From the NCBI GenBank assembly GCA_020845695.1, contig JADLFG010000064.1, positions 1 to 64,000 of the forward strand: a DNA stretch of 64,000 nt, written 5' to 3'. The stretch comes from Thermoleophilia bacterium (GTDB taxonomy: Bacteria > Actinomycetota > Thermoleophilia > Gaiellales > Gaiellaceae). Position 1 is the stretch's first letter. Each line of letters begins with the position of its first letter. Of the stretch, positions 32,711-40,321 are shown in pieces. The notes below the pieces were generated by a model. It had not been told where the DNA came from and did not search any database. It saw only the letters and a list, made by a program, of their open reading frames with translations. A program made the position numbers and the translations under genes.

Positions 32711-34585
32711 GTGGACCCGGACCGCATCCTCGACGGGCTGAACGCGGAGCAGCGCCGCGCGGTCGAGGCCGTGCGCGGCCCGGTCGTGATCCTCGCCGGC
32801 GCCGGCACGGGGAAGACGACGACGATCACGCGGCGAATCGCCTACCAGGTCGCGACCGCAGCATTCGGCGCCCGGGAGCTCCTCGCGGTCACGTTCACGG
32901 ACCGGGCCGCAGGCGAGCTGCGCGCGCGGCTCGAGCGGCTCGGCGTGCGCGGCGTCCGGGCGCGCACGTTTCACGCGACCGCGCTCGCGCAGCTCCGCCA
33001 CCTCGCGCCCGACACCGGGAGGATCCTGCCCGCGAAAGCGCAGTTGCTCGCCCCGATCGCGCGCTCGCTCCACCGCGCCTACCGCTACCGCCCGCTGGCC
33101 GAGCTGGCGGGGGAGATCGAGTGGGCGAAGAACCTCCGCCTGCCGCCCGAGCGCTACTTGGGAGGTCTCGGCGACCACGAGCCACCCGTGCCCCCGGACG
33201 TGATGGCCCGGGTGTACGCGGGGTACGAGGAGCGCAAGCGCCGGGCCGGGTGGATCGACTTCGAGGACGTGCTCGAGTTGCTCGTGCGAGCCTACGAGCG
33301 GGCTCCGGCAGCGCTCGCGCGCTTCCGCGAGCAGTGCCGCGCGATCACCGTCGACGAGTACCAGGACGTCAACCTCCTCCAGCAGTCGCTGCTCGACCTC
33401 TGGCTCGGCGATCGCGACGAGCTGTGCGTGGTCGGCGACGACTACCAGGCGATCTACTCGTTCACCGGCGCCACGCCCGCGTACCTGCTCGGGGCGCGCC
33501 TCCGCTTCCCGCACGCGACCGTGGTGCGGCTCGAACGCACCTACCGCTCGACCGCGCAGATCCTCGGGCTCGCGAACAGGCTCGCCTCCCGGCTCGGCGG
33601 CGAGCCGAGGACGCTCGTCGCGACGCGCCCCGACGGCCCCGAGCCCGCGCTCGAGGCGCTGCCGAGCGCCGCGGCGGAGGTGGCGCGCGTCGTCGAGGTC
33701 GTGTCCGAGCTGCGCCGGGAGGGCACGTGCGACGAGGAGATCGCGATCCTCGTCCGCGTGAACGCGCGCTCCGAGGAGCTCGAGGAGCCGCTCGCGGCCG
33801 CGGGCATCCCCTACCGGGTGCGGGGCGGTGCCTTCCTCGACCGCCCGGCCGCCCGGGCCGCCGTCAAGCTGCTGCGCCGGACGCCGGCGGCTCCCGCGCC
33901 CGAGGCGGTCGTGGCGGTCACGGCCGAGCTCGGGCTGCTCGACGAGCTGCCGGAGGGGCTCGGCGACGAGGGAGTCACGTACCAGGAGGATCTGCGGCGG
34001 CTGCTCGCGCTCGCCGCGGCCGCCGGCCCGGCGCGCACAACGGCGGAACTCGTCGCCGACCTCGAGGCCCGCTTCGCTTCCGACGGGCAAGGGCGGGGCG
34101 TGCAGATCCTCACTTACCACCGCGTCAAGGGCCTCGAGTTCGACGCCGTGCTGCTGCCGTTCCTGCAGGAGGGAGAGCTGCCGTGGCGACGCTCGAGGTC
34201 GGAAGCGGCGGTTGCCGAGGAGCGGCGCCTGCTCTACGTCGGCCTGACCCGCGCCCGCCGCAGCCTGCATCTGAGCTGGTCGGCGGAGCGCGCTCCGAGC
34301 CGGTTTCTCGCCGAGCTTGGCGTGCCCACCGGGCCCCGGCCGCGATCCGCTGCGGCACCCGGCGACGACGGGCCGGTGCTGGCGGCGCTCCGGGAGTGGC
34401 GGCGCCGGCGCGCGGCGGCGGACGGGGTGCCCGCCTACGTCGTCTTCCACGATCGGACGCTGGCGGAGATCGCGGCCCGGTTGCCGGCCGGGGCCGGCGA
34501 GCTGGCGCAGGTGCCCGGGGTGGGGCCCGCGAAGCTCGGTCGCTACGGCGCCGACGTGCTCGCGGTCGTTGCCCGAGGCGGCTGA
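32711..34585 (+). CDS. uvrD2: UvrD2-like superfamily I DNA helicase with HRDC domain
   Basis: 3'-5' DNA helicase of 624 residues used in repair or replication. Walker A GAGTGKTT is at residues 30-37, TFHATALAQL is motif Ia/Ib, VDEYQDVN is motif II, GDDYQAIYSFTGA is motif III, RLERTYRS is motif IV, TYHRVKGLEFDAVLLP is motif V and RLLYVGLTRAR is motif VI. The last 70 residues form an HRDC domain (PAYVVFHDRTLAEIAARLP), the mark of actinobacterial UvrD2. The tetracysteine linker of the mycobacterial protein is absent. It sits alone among envelope genes. Confidence 0.87.
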   Translation: MDPDRILDGLNAEQRRAVEAVRGPVVILAGAGTGKTTTITRRIAYQVATAAFGARELLAVTFTDRAAGELRARLERLGVRGVRARTFHATALAQLRHLAPDTGRILPAKAQLLAPIARSLHRAYRYRPLAELAGEIEWAKNLRLPPERYLGGLGDHEPPVPPDVMARVYAGYEERKRRAGWIDFEDVLELLVRAYERAPAALARFREQCRAITVDEYQDVNLLQQSLLDLWLGDRDELCVVGDDYQAIYSFTGATPAYLLGARLRFPHATVVRLERTYRSTAQILGLANRLASRLGGEPRTLVATRPDGPEPALEALPSAAAEVARVVEVVSELRREGTCDEEIAILVRVNARSEELEEPLAAAGIPYRVRGGAFLDRPAARAAVKLLRRTPAAPAPEAVVAVTAELGLLDELPEGLGDEGVTYQEDLRRLLALAAAAGPARTTAELVADLEARFASDGQGRGVQILTYHRVKGLEFDAVLLPFLQEGELPWRRSRSEAAVAEERRLLYVGLTRARRSLHLSWSAERAPSRFLAELGVPTGPRPRSAAAPGDDGPVLAALREWRRRRAAADGVPAYVVFHDRTLAEIAARLPAGAGELAQVPGVGPAKLGRYGADVLAVVARGG

Positions 34586-34610
34586 GCTGGCGCTCGTCGC
34601 TGGCGGCCGG

Positions 34611-34628
34611 GCTGAGCCGCGGCTCAGC
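34611..34628. terminator. perfect palindrome between convergent genes
   Basis: GCTGAGCCGCGGCTCAGC reads the same on both strands and can form a 7-bp stem with a CGCG loop. It lies between the uvrD2 stop and the end of the minus-strand DUF354 gene, so it could stop transcription from both sides. No U-tract. Confidence 0.45.
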
Positions 34629-35634
34629 GATCGAGCGCGGAGAGCAGCAGCCCGAGCAGGAGCGACGGGTCGCGCCGGACGCGCTCGCCGGTTCCGGTCC
34701 GCTTCACGAGCTCGAGCGCGCGCGGGTCGGTCAGCGGGCGCAGCCGTCCCTCCCGGATCAGGAGCTCGTCGACGCCGCCCAGCCGGCCGCCGAAAGTCGT
34801 GTAGACGGGCACCCCGAGTGCCGCCGCCTCCCGGTTCATCGTGCCCCCGGCCGAGACGACGAGGTCGGCGAGCGCGATCAGGCTCTGGGCGTCGACAGCG
34901 CCCTCCGGGACGACGAGCGAGGGGAGGTGGAGCTCCTTCACGTAGGCCCTCTGCTCGGCGGTTCGGGGCACGATCACCGCGCGCACCGACGGGTCATGAC
35001 CGAGGTGCTCGAGTACCTGGGGGAAGAGGGGATTCGAGCGGCGGTGGTAGAGGGAGACGTCCGGCGGCGTGCGCACGACGACGATCACGTGGCCCGCGTC
35101 GACGTCGAGCGTCGCGAGCGCGGCCGGGTCCGGCTCGAAGTCCGACAGGTAGTACTCTTCCTTCAGGCCGGGGTACTGCCGCAGCTTCGCCGCCCTGACG
35201 CCGTAGCGCTCGAGCCGAGCAGGCGGGACCGCGTCGGGGACGACCACCCTCGTCGCGGCCCGGCAGCCGAGCTGGTGCTGGAGCGTCGCGAACTCGTAGT
35301 CGAACGTCGTCGTGCTCGGCACCCCGAGCCGCCGCGCGGCGAGGGTGAGCTCGTGCGAGCCGTGGGCGAGGGCGACGTCGAAACGCCGTCTCCTGGCCCA
35401 GCGCGAGAGCGAGGGCAGCCGGGAAGCGAGCGCCCGGAGCTTGCCCGCGCGCGAGCGCCCGCCGTGGCGCCCGATCAGCTCGGCCTCGAGCCCGTGCAGC
35501 GTCAGTAGCTCGATGGTCTGGGCGTAGTCTCGGGCCGTGAGCTCGACCTCGGCACCGCGATCGGCGAGGAGCCGGATGAGCGGCCGGAACACGAGCACGT
35601 GCGCCGGCGCGGTGATGTCGATCCAGACGCGCAC
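34624..35634 (-). CDS. DUF354-family glycosyltransferase-like protein
   Basis: A 336-residue GT-B-fold protein. The N-terminus VWIDITAPAHVLVFRPLIRLL with its HxxxF loop, AHGSHELTLAARRLGVPSTTTFDYE and the C-terminal donor-site block DLVVSAGGTMNREAAALGVPVYTTFGG mark the DUF354 family, related to MurG-like and UDP-GlcNAc 2-epimerase-like folds. The donor and acceptor are unknown. It is followed, in transcription order, by nothing on its strand; the sugar transferase gene lies upstream. Confidence 0.75.
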   Translation of the reverse strand: MRVWIDITAPAHVLVFRPLIRLLADRGAEVELTARDYAQTIELLTLHGLEAELIGRHGGRSRAGKLRALASRLPSLSRWARRRRFDVALAHGSHELTLAARRLGVPSTTTFDYEFATLQHQLGCRAATRVVVPDAVPPARLERYGVRAAKLRQYPGLKEEYYLSDFEPDPAALATLDVDAGHVIVVVRTPPDVSLYHRRSNPLFPQVLEHLGHDPSVRAVIVPRTAEQRAYVKELHLPSLVVPEGAVDAQSLIALADLVVSAGGTMNREAAALGVPVYTTFGGRLGGVDELLIREGRLRPLTDPRALELVKRTGTGERVRRDPSLLLGLLLSALDR

Positions 35635-35640
35635 CGGGCC

Positions 35641-35646
35641 AGTCTA
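35641..35646 (-). promoter_or_regulatory. -10 box for a leaderless DUF354 transcript
   Basis: On the minus strand TAGACT ends 7 bases before the GTG start at 35634. Confidence 0.5.
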
Positions 35647-35674
35647 GAGGGGTCGCCCGGGGCGCCCGCGCGAG

Positions 35675-36370
35675 TCACTCGCGGCCGGGCCCGCGGGGGT
35701 GGCGGAGGAGGCCCAGAATCGCGCCGGCTGACTGCCTCCCGACGCGCGCGATCGTGGCGGCGACGACGCGCAGGTACAGCCGCGCCGACCGATCGGCCAC
35801 GTACTCGAGGTCGTGCGCGAGCTTCTCGCCCCAGGACGGCTCGCGGCCCATCCGGGTCTGCGCGAACCCGGTGAGGCCCGGCCGGACGACGAGCCGTTGC
35901 CAGTACTGGGGAATCTGCTCGCAGAGCTCCTCGAAGAACGCGGGGCGGATCGGCCGGGGGCCGACGATGCTCATGTCGCCGCGCAGCACGTTCCAGAGCT
36001 GGGGCACCTCATCGAGCTGGGAGGCGCGGAGCCAGCGGCCGAGGCCGGTGACCTCCGTCCCCGTGCGCCGGTCGAGCTCGGCGCCCCAGTACGGGCCGAG
36101 CCGGCTCTCGGCGTCGGCCGCGAGCGTGCGGAACTTCAGCATCGTGAAGACGCGCCCGGCTTGGCCGACGCGGGCGCCGCGGTAGAGAACCGGGCTGCCC
36201 GAGCTGGCTCTGATCGCGACCGCGATCAGGAGCGCCGCCGGCGAGAATACGAGCAGCGCCAGACCCGAGATGGCGACGTCGAGCAGGCGCAGCGCCGCGT
36301 CGACGGGCCGCCGCTCGAGCCCCTCGTGGGCGAGCCGGGCGTAGCGCTCGGCGAGCGATTCGGCGTGCAC
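35675..36370 (-). CDS. polyprenyl-phosphate sugar-1-phosphate transferase
   Basis: A 231-residue initiating transferase of the bacterial sugar transferase (WcaJ/PglC) family. It puts the first sugar phosphate on undecaprenyl phosphate. One N-terminal membrane helix (residues about 30-52), then RGARVGQAGRVFTMLKFRT, SQLDEVPQLWNVLRGDMSIVGPRP and RPGLTGFAQTRMG, all conserved. It is the short form without the CoA-binding-like N-terminal domain. It is a natural first step for the nearby amino-sugar genes at 29700-32674. TATGAT on the minus strand lies 10 bases before the GTG. Confidence 0.85.
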   Translation of the reverse strand: MHAESLAERYARLAHEGLERRPVDAALRLLDVAISGLALLVFSPAALLIAVAIRASSGSPVLYRGARVGQAGRVFTMLKFRTLAADAESRLGPYWGAELDRRTGTEVTGLGRWLRASQLDEVPQLWNVLRGDMSIVGPRPIRPAFFEELCEQIPQYWQRLVVRPGLTGFAQTRMGREPSWGEKLAHDLEYVADRSARLYLRVVAATIARVGRQSAGAILGLLRHPRGPGRE

Positions 36371-36434
36371 GCGCGCCCGATCATAGTCCCGCCGCCAGCC
36401 GAGGGTTCCTGCCCCTGCGACGGGGCCGAACGGT

Positions 36435-36440
36435 TACGCT
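36435..36440 (+). promoter_or_regulatory. -10 box for a leaderless DsbA-like transcript
   Basis: TACGCT ends 8 bases before the ATG at 36448. Confidence 0.45.
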
Positions 36441-36447
36441 GTAGCCC

Positions 36448-37224
36448 ATGTCCGGCAAGGCGGCCCGCAAGTCGCGCGCGCAGGTTCCCAAGGCACCCCC
36501 GCCGGTGGGCCAGGGAGGCGGCGGTCTGCCCCGTACCTGGCTCTACGCCGGCATCGGCGGGATCGCCGCGGTCGTCGCGATCGTGCTCGTGCTCGTCACC
36601 ACCCTCGGCGGCGGTGGCGACGACTCCGCCTCGCCCGCCGGCGTCGACGGGGCCCAGACCGCGAAGCTGCTCGACGGGATCCCCCAGGACGGCCTCTGGC
36701 TCGGCGATCCGGACGCCCCGGTGATCATGTACGAGTTCGTCGACCTGCAGTGCCCCTTCTGCCAGAAGGCGTCGACTGCCGTGCTGCCCGAGCTGATCTC
36801 GGACTACGTCCGGCCCGGCAAGGTGCGCATCCAGCTTCGCGGGCTCAGCTTCATCGGCCCCGACTCCGAGAAGGCGCTGCGCGCGGTCGTCGCCGCCGGT
36901 CTCCAGGACAAGGCTTGGCACGTCGAGCACCTGCTCTACGAGCATCAGGGAGATGAGAACGACGGCTGGGTGACCGACCAGCTCCTGCGTGACGTGGGCG
37001 CGGCGGTGGCCGGCCTCGAGGTCGAGCGGATGCTCGACGACATGGACTCGGACGCCGTCGACGAGGCGATCGGCACCTCCGCCGGGGAGGCGCAGGCGGG
37101 TGGCGTCCGCTCGACGCCGACGTTCATGGCGGCCAAGGCGGGCGGCAAGCTGAAGGTGATCGACTACCAGACGCTCGAGCCCGACCCGTTCCGCGCCGCG
37201 CTGGACGAGCTGCTCGGTTCCTGA
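36448..37224 (+). CDS. membrane-anchored DsbA-like thiol oxidoreductase
   Basis: A 258-residue protein with a basic N-terminus, one membrane anchor (residues about 31-53) and an exported thioredoxin-fold domain. The active site is CPFC (Cys102, Cys105) and the cis-proline loop is GVRSTPTFMA. It likely forms or isomerises disulfides in exported proteins, like the Thioredoxin_4/BdbD group. Many genes for exported proteins lie in the window but none is an obvious partner. Confidence 0.82.
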   Translation: MSGKAARKSRAQVPKAPPPVGQGGGGLPRTWLYAGIGGIAAVVAIVLVLVTTLGGGGDDSASPAGVDGAQTAKLLDGIPQDGLWLGDPDAPVIMYEFVDLQCPFCQKASTAVLPELISDYVRPGKVRIQLRGLSFIGPDSEKALRAVVAAGLQDKAWHVEHLLYEHQGDENDGWVTDQLLRDVGAAVAGLEVERMLDDMDSDAVDEAIGTSAGEAQAGGVRSTPTFMAAKAGGKLKVIDYQTLEPDPFRAALDELLGS

Positions 37225-37270
37225 CGCGCACCCGCGCCGCCCGGCCGTCGGCGTGCGGGGGTCGGAGATG

Positions 37271-37287
37271 CATAATGGTTGCTTATG
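37271..37287 (+). promoter_or_regulatory. LysR-type dyad overlapping the -10 and start codon of the LysR gene
   Basis: CATAA-N7-TTATG is a perfect 5-7-5 dyad with the T-N11-A spacing (T37273, A37285) typical of LysR-family sites. It covers a -10-like CATAAT (37271-37276) and the ATG at 37285. Binding here would shut off its own gene, the usual autoregulation for the family. Confidence 0.5.
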
Positions 37288-38208
37288 GACACGCGGCAGC
37301 TTGCTGCGTTCTGCGCCGTGGTCGAGCAGCGGAGCTTCTCCCAGGCCGCCGAGCGGCTCGGCGTCACGCAGCCGGCGGTCAGCCTGCAGCTGCGGGCGCT
37401 CGAGGAGCGGCTGGGCCGGCGCCTTCTCGATCGCTCGGGCCGCCGGGTCGAGCCGACCGAGGCGGGCCAGCGTCTCTATCCGGCGGCCCAGCGGGTGCTG
37501 CGGGCCGAGCAGCAGCTCCTCGACGAGCTCGCAGCCGGGGAGGACGCGGAGCTGCGCGGCGCGCTCGCGCTGGGTGCCTCGACCGGTCCCGGCGGGCGTC
37601 TCGTTCCCCTGCTCGCGTGCGAGTTCGCTCGGCGGCACCCGGCGCTCCGCATCGGCCTCTCGATCTCCGATACGCAGACGGTGACGGACCGTGTCGCCGC
37701 CCGGGAGCTCGAGCTCGGGGTCGTCGGCGCGCGCACGCGCGCCCGCGCGCTCGAGTTCGAGCCGCTGGTCCGCGACGAGATCGTGCTCGCGGTGCCGCGC
37801 GGCCACCGGCTCGCCGGGCAGACGGTGGAGGCCGGCGACCTCGAAGGGGAGACCCTGATCGAGATGCAGGCGGGAGCCGGTGTTCGCCGGGTCGTCGAGG
37901 GCGAGCTCCGGCGCGCTCGCATTCGCCTCCACCCGGCGGCGAGAGTCGAGCTCGGTCTCCAGGAGTCGGTCAAGAGCGCGGTCCTCGCCGGCTACGGGGT
38001 CGGGTTCATCTCCCGGGCCGCGCTCGAGGAGGAGCTGGCGGCCGGAACACTCAGCATGGCGGCCGTCTCCGGCCTCGCTCCCTCGCGGCAGATCTACCTC
38101 GTCCGGGTCGCGGGTCGCATCCAGACCCTGGCCGGCCAGGAGTTCGCCGCGTTCGCTCGGGCTCACGCCGATGCGACCCACCGCGGGCGGCCAGACCCGT
38201 CAGAATGA
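37285..38208 (+). CDS. LysR-family transcriptional regulator
   Basis: A 307-residue regulator. The N-terminal winged helix-turn-helix MDTRQLAAFCAVVEQRSFSQ continues with AAERLGVTQPAVSLQLRALE. The C-terminal effector domain has the two-lobed substrate-binding fold (GASTGPGGRLVPLL, LAVPRGHRLAG, VLAGYGVGFISR). It resembles CysB/CysL/CbbR-like activators in general form; the effector cannot be told. The ATG at 37285 fits the domain start; TTG 37279 would add two residues. It lies about 2 kb upstream of the sulfur operon on the same strand. Confidence 0.85.
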   Translation: MDTRQLAAFCAVVEQRSFSQAAERLGVTQPAVSLQLRALEERLGRRLLDRSGRRVEPTEAGQRLYPAAQRVLRAEQQLLDELAAGEDAELRGALALGASTGPGGRLVPLLACEFARRHPALRIGLSISDTQTVTDRVAARELELGVVGARTRARALEFEPLVRDEIVLAVPRGHRLAGQTVEAGDLEGETLIEMQAGAGVRRVVEGELRRARIRLHPAARVELGLQESVKSAVLAGYGVGFISRAALEEELAAGTLSMAAVSGLAPSRQIYLVRVAGRIQTLAGQEFAAFARAHADATHRGRPDPSE

Positions 38209-38858
38209 CGGGCGTGCACGACGACTTCCGGATCACCGTCGACTTCGACGAGGAGGCCGACGGCGCCGACCTGCTCGAGCGGCTCGGCGCCCGGCGGTTC
38301 GCTGCCGAGGAGCGGCGCCGGTTTGGCGACCGCGTGATCGTCAGCCGGGACGCCGCCCGCGTCTTCCTCTACGCGGCCTCGGAGGCCGGGGCGCGCGAGG
38401 TCGAGCGGCACGTTCGCCTCGAGGTCGAGGAGCAGGGCGCGGCGGCCCTCGTGGCCGTCGAGCGCTGGCACCCGGTCGAGGAGGCGTGGGTCGACGCCGC
38501 GGTGCCGCTGCCCGCCACGGCGGCGGAGCTTGCGGCCGAGGGGGCCCGTCGCGAGGCCCGCGAGGAGGCCGAGGCGCTCGCGAGCGGTCACGCGGACTGG
38601 GAGGTGCGGGTCGAGCTGCCCGACCATGCCGCCTGCGTCGCGCTGGCGGAGCGGCTGCAGGCCGAGGGAGTCCCCGTCGTTGCCCGGCACGCGTTTCTGC
38701 TCGCGGGGGCGATCAGCGAGGAACGTGCCGGAGAGCTCGCCGAGCGGCTGCGGCGGGAGCTCCCCGCGGCCACCGTGCACGTCCAGGCCGGCGGGGAGAT
38801 GGTCTGGGAGGTCGCCCCTCAGAACCCATTCGCCATCCTCGGCGGCCTCGGCGGCTGA
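38205..38858 (+). CDS. uncharacterised protein coupled to the LysR gene
   Basis: Not recognised. It has 217 residues, is acidic and soluble, and seems to contain two alpha/beta halves (VHDDFRITVDFDEEADGADLL, then DWEVRVELPDHAACVALAER) that could be a duplication of one small fold. The second half, with LAERLQAEGVPVVARHAFLLAGA, looks like the SPOR- or ferredoxin-like repeats used for binding, but no match is certain. ATG 38205 overlaps the LysR stop. GTG 38214 is an alternative, 8 bases after CAGAAT. Confidence 0.6.
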   Translation: MTGVHDDFRITVDFDEEADGADLLERLGARRFAAEERRRFGDRVIVSRDAARVFLYAASEAGAREVERHVRLEVEEQGAAALVAVERWHPVEEAWVDAAVPLPATAAELAAEGARREAREEAEALASGHADWEVRVELPDHAACVALAERLQAEGVPVVARHAFLLAGAISEERAGELAERLRRELPAATVHVQAGGEMVWEVAPQNPFAILGGLGG

Positions 38859-38882
38859 CGCCGCCAGCGCTGCCGCTTTCGC

Positions 38883-38888
38883 TAGAGT
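38883..38888 (+). promoter_or_regulatory. possible -10 box upstream of the MFS gene
   Basis: TAGAGT could start RNA near 38895, leaving a leader of about 115 bases before the ATG at 39012. An ATG at 38895 opens only a three-codon frame (M-R-P-stop). The 153-base gap between 38859 and 39011 holds nothing else I can identify. Confidence 0.3.
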
Positions 38889-39011
38889 CCGCGCATGCGT
38901 CCGTGACGCCCGCCCGGCGTACGCCCCCCGGGGCTCCCGGAGTCCCGCGCTCGCTGCTCGGGGGCGCCCGCCAGGCGGCTGGACGGCTCCGGCCAGCGCC
39001 GCTGCGCCCGG

Positions 39012-40298
39012 ATGAGAAAGCAAGCTGCCATGACCGCTCCGAGGATCATCCAACCGTTGCGAATCCGCGACTTCGCCGTGCTCTTCTTCGGGCTCGTGAC
39101 CGCGCTGCTCGGGGACGGGATCTACCTGGTCGCGATTGCGTGGCAGGTTTACGAGCTCTCGAACGCGCCGACGGCGCTGTCGATCGTCGGGGTCGCCACC
39201 ACGGTCCCGCTGGTCGCGTTCGTCCTCGTCGGTGGGGTCGTCTCCGACCGGACCGACCGGCGCCGGGTGATGATCGGCGCCGACCTGGCGCGGGTGGTCG
39301 CATTCGGGCTGATCGCCGGGCTGTCGCTCACGGGCAGCCTCGAGCTCTGGCACCTGTTCGCGATCGTCGCCCTCTACGGACTCGGCGAGGCGTTCTTCGG
39401 GCCCGCGTTCGCCGCGATCGTGCCGGACATCGTCCCAACCGATCGGCTCGTCGAGGCGAACTCCCTCAACCAGCTCGCGCGGCCGCTCGCGCAGCGACTC
39501 GCCGGCCCCGCGCTCGGGGGCGCGGTGATCGCGCTGGCCGGTCCGGGTGGCGCCTTCGCCCTCGCCGCCGGCCTGTTCGGGGTCTCCGCGGCGGCGCTGC
39601 TCCTGCTCGAGCGCCGGCCGCCGCCGCCCGCCTCGGGGCGCTCGTTCCGGCGGGACGTGCGCGAGGGGTACCGCTTCGTGCGCTCGCAGGTCTGGATCTG
39701 GGGGACGCTCGTCTCGGGCTGCGTGACGCTGCTCTTCTTTTGGGGGCCGTACGAGGTCCTGATCCCCTACCTCGTCAAGAACGAGCTCGGCGGCGGCGCC
39801 GACGATCTCGGTCTCATCTTCGCGAGCGGGGGGGTCGGCGCGATCGCCGCGGCGATCGCGATCGCGCAGCGAGGCCTGCCCCGGCGCCACATCACGTTCA
39901 TGTACGCGACCTGGACACTCGGGTCGCTGACGATCGCCGTCTACGGGGTCGCGAGCGAGCTCTGGCAGGCGATGGTCGCGAGCTTCGTCGAGGGGGCGTG
40001 CTTCGCGGCCGGCATGATCGTGTGGGGCACGCTCCTGCACCGGCTCGTGCCCCCGGGGCTGCTCGGCCGCGTCGAGGGCTTCGACTGGCTCGTCTCGGTT
40101 GCGCTCGTCCCGGCCTCGTTCGCTCTCACCGGCCCGGTCGCCGAGCTCGCCGGCACCCACGAGACGTTGCTGGGCGCCGCGGTGCTCGGGGGGCTCGGCG
40201 CGCTCGCGTTCCTCTTCCTGCCGGGGATGCGCGACACCGAGCGGATCGGGCTCGCAGCTGCGAGCGAGTCAATAAGAACTCCTAATCCCATGTATTAG
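39012..40298 (+). CDS. MFS efflux transporter (MFS_3/EntS-like)
   Basis: A 428-residue protein with about twelve helices. The cytoplasmic loop VVSDRTDRRRVMIGADLAR between helices two and three is the classic MFS motif, and ALYGLGEAFFGPAFAAIVPDIV is typical of the EntS/macrolide-efflux subgroup. It probably exports a small molecule by proton exchange. It ends inside the dyad upstream of the sulfur operon, so its product could be a metabolite of that operon, but other cargo is equally possible. Confidence 0.75.
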   Translation: MRKQAAMTAPRIIQPLRIRDFAVLFFGLVTALLGDGIYLVAIAWQVYELSNAPTALSIVGVATTVPLVAFVLVGGVVSDRTDRRRVMIGADLARVVAFGLIAGLSLTGSLELWHLFAIVALYGLGEAFFGPAFAAIVPDIVPTDRLVEANSLNQLARPLAQRLAGPALGGAVIALAGPGGAFALAAGLFGVSAAALLLLERRPPPPASGRSFRRDVREGYRFVRSQVWIWGTLVSGCVTLLFFWGPYEVLIPYLVKNELGGGADDLGLIFASGGVGAIAAAIAIAQRGLPRRHITFMYATWTLGSLTIAVYGVASELWQAMVASFVEGACFAAGMIVWGTLLHRLVPPGLLGRVEGFDWLVSVALVPASFALTGPVAELAGTHETLLGAAVLGGLGALAFLFLPGMRDTERIGLAAASESIRTPNPMY

Positions 40299-40315
40299 TC
40301 TATACGTGGTAGAAT
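40282..40315 (+). promoter_or_regulatory. AT-rich promoter with 17-bp dyad ahead of the sulfur operon
   Basis: CTAAT-N7-ATTAG (40282-40298) is a perfect 5-7-5 dyad like the one at the LysR gene. TAGAAT (40310-40315) ends 7 bases before the GTG at 40322. The region 40265-40320 is strikingly AT-rich against its surroundings. The layout, operator just upstream of a -10 box, suits activation by a LysR-type protein. Binding by the 37285 regulator is inference. Confidence 0.55.
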
Positions 40316-40321
40316 GAGGTC

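Noticed and set aside
27176..34450. Very long open frames on the wrong strand or frame, such as one of 904 codons on the minus strand at 31736-34450 and one of 951 codons at 27176-30031
   Set aside because: They run through genes with clear family motifs, and their translations are low-complexity Arg/Ala/Gly/Pro. GC-rich third positions remove stop codons in the shadow frames.
38895..38906. ATG placed 7 bases after TAGAGT as a leaderless gene
   Set aside because: The frame stops after three codons; the box is more likely the start of a leader for the MFS gene.
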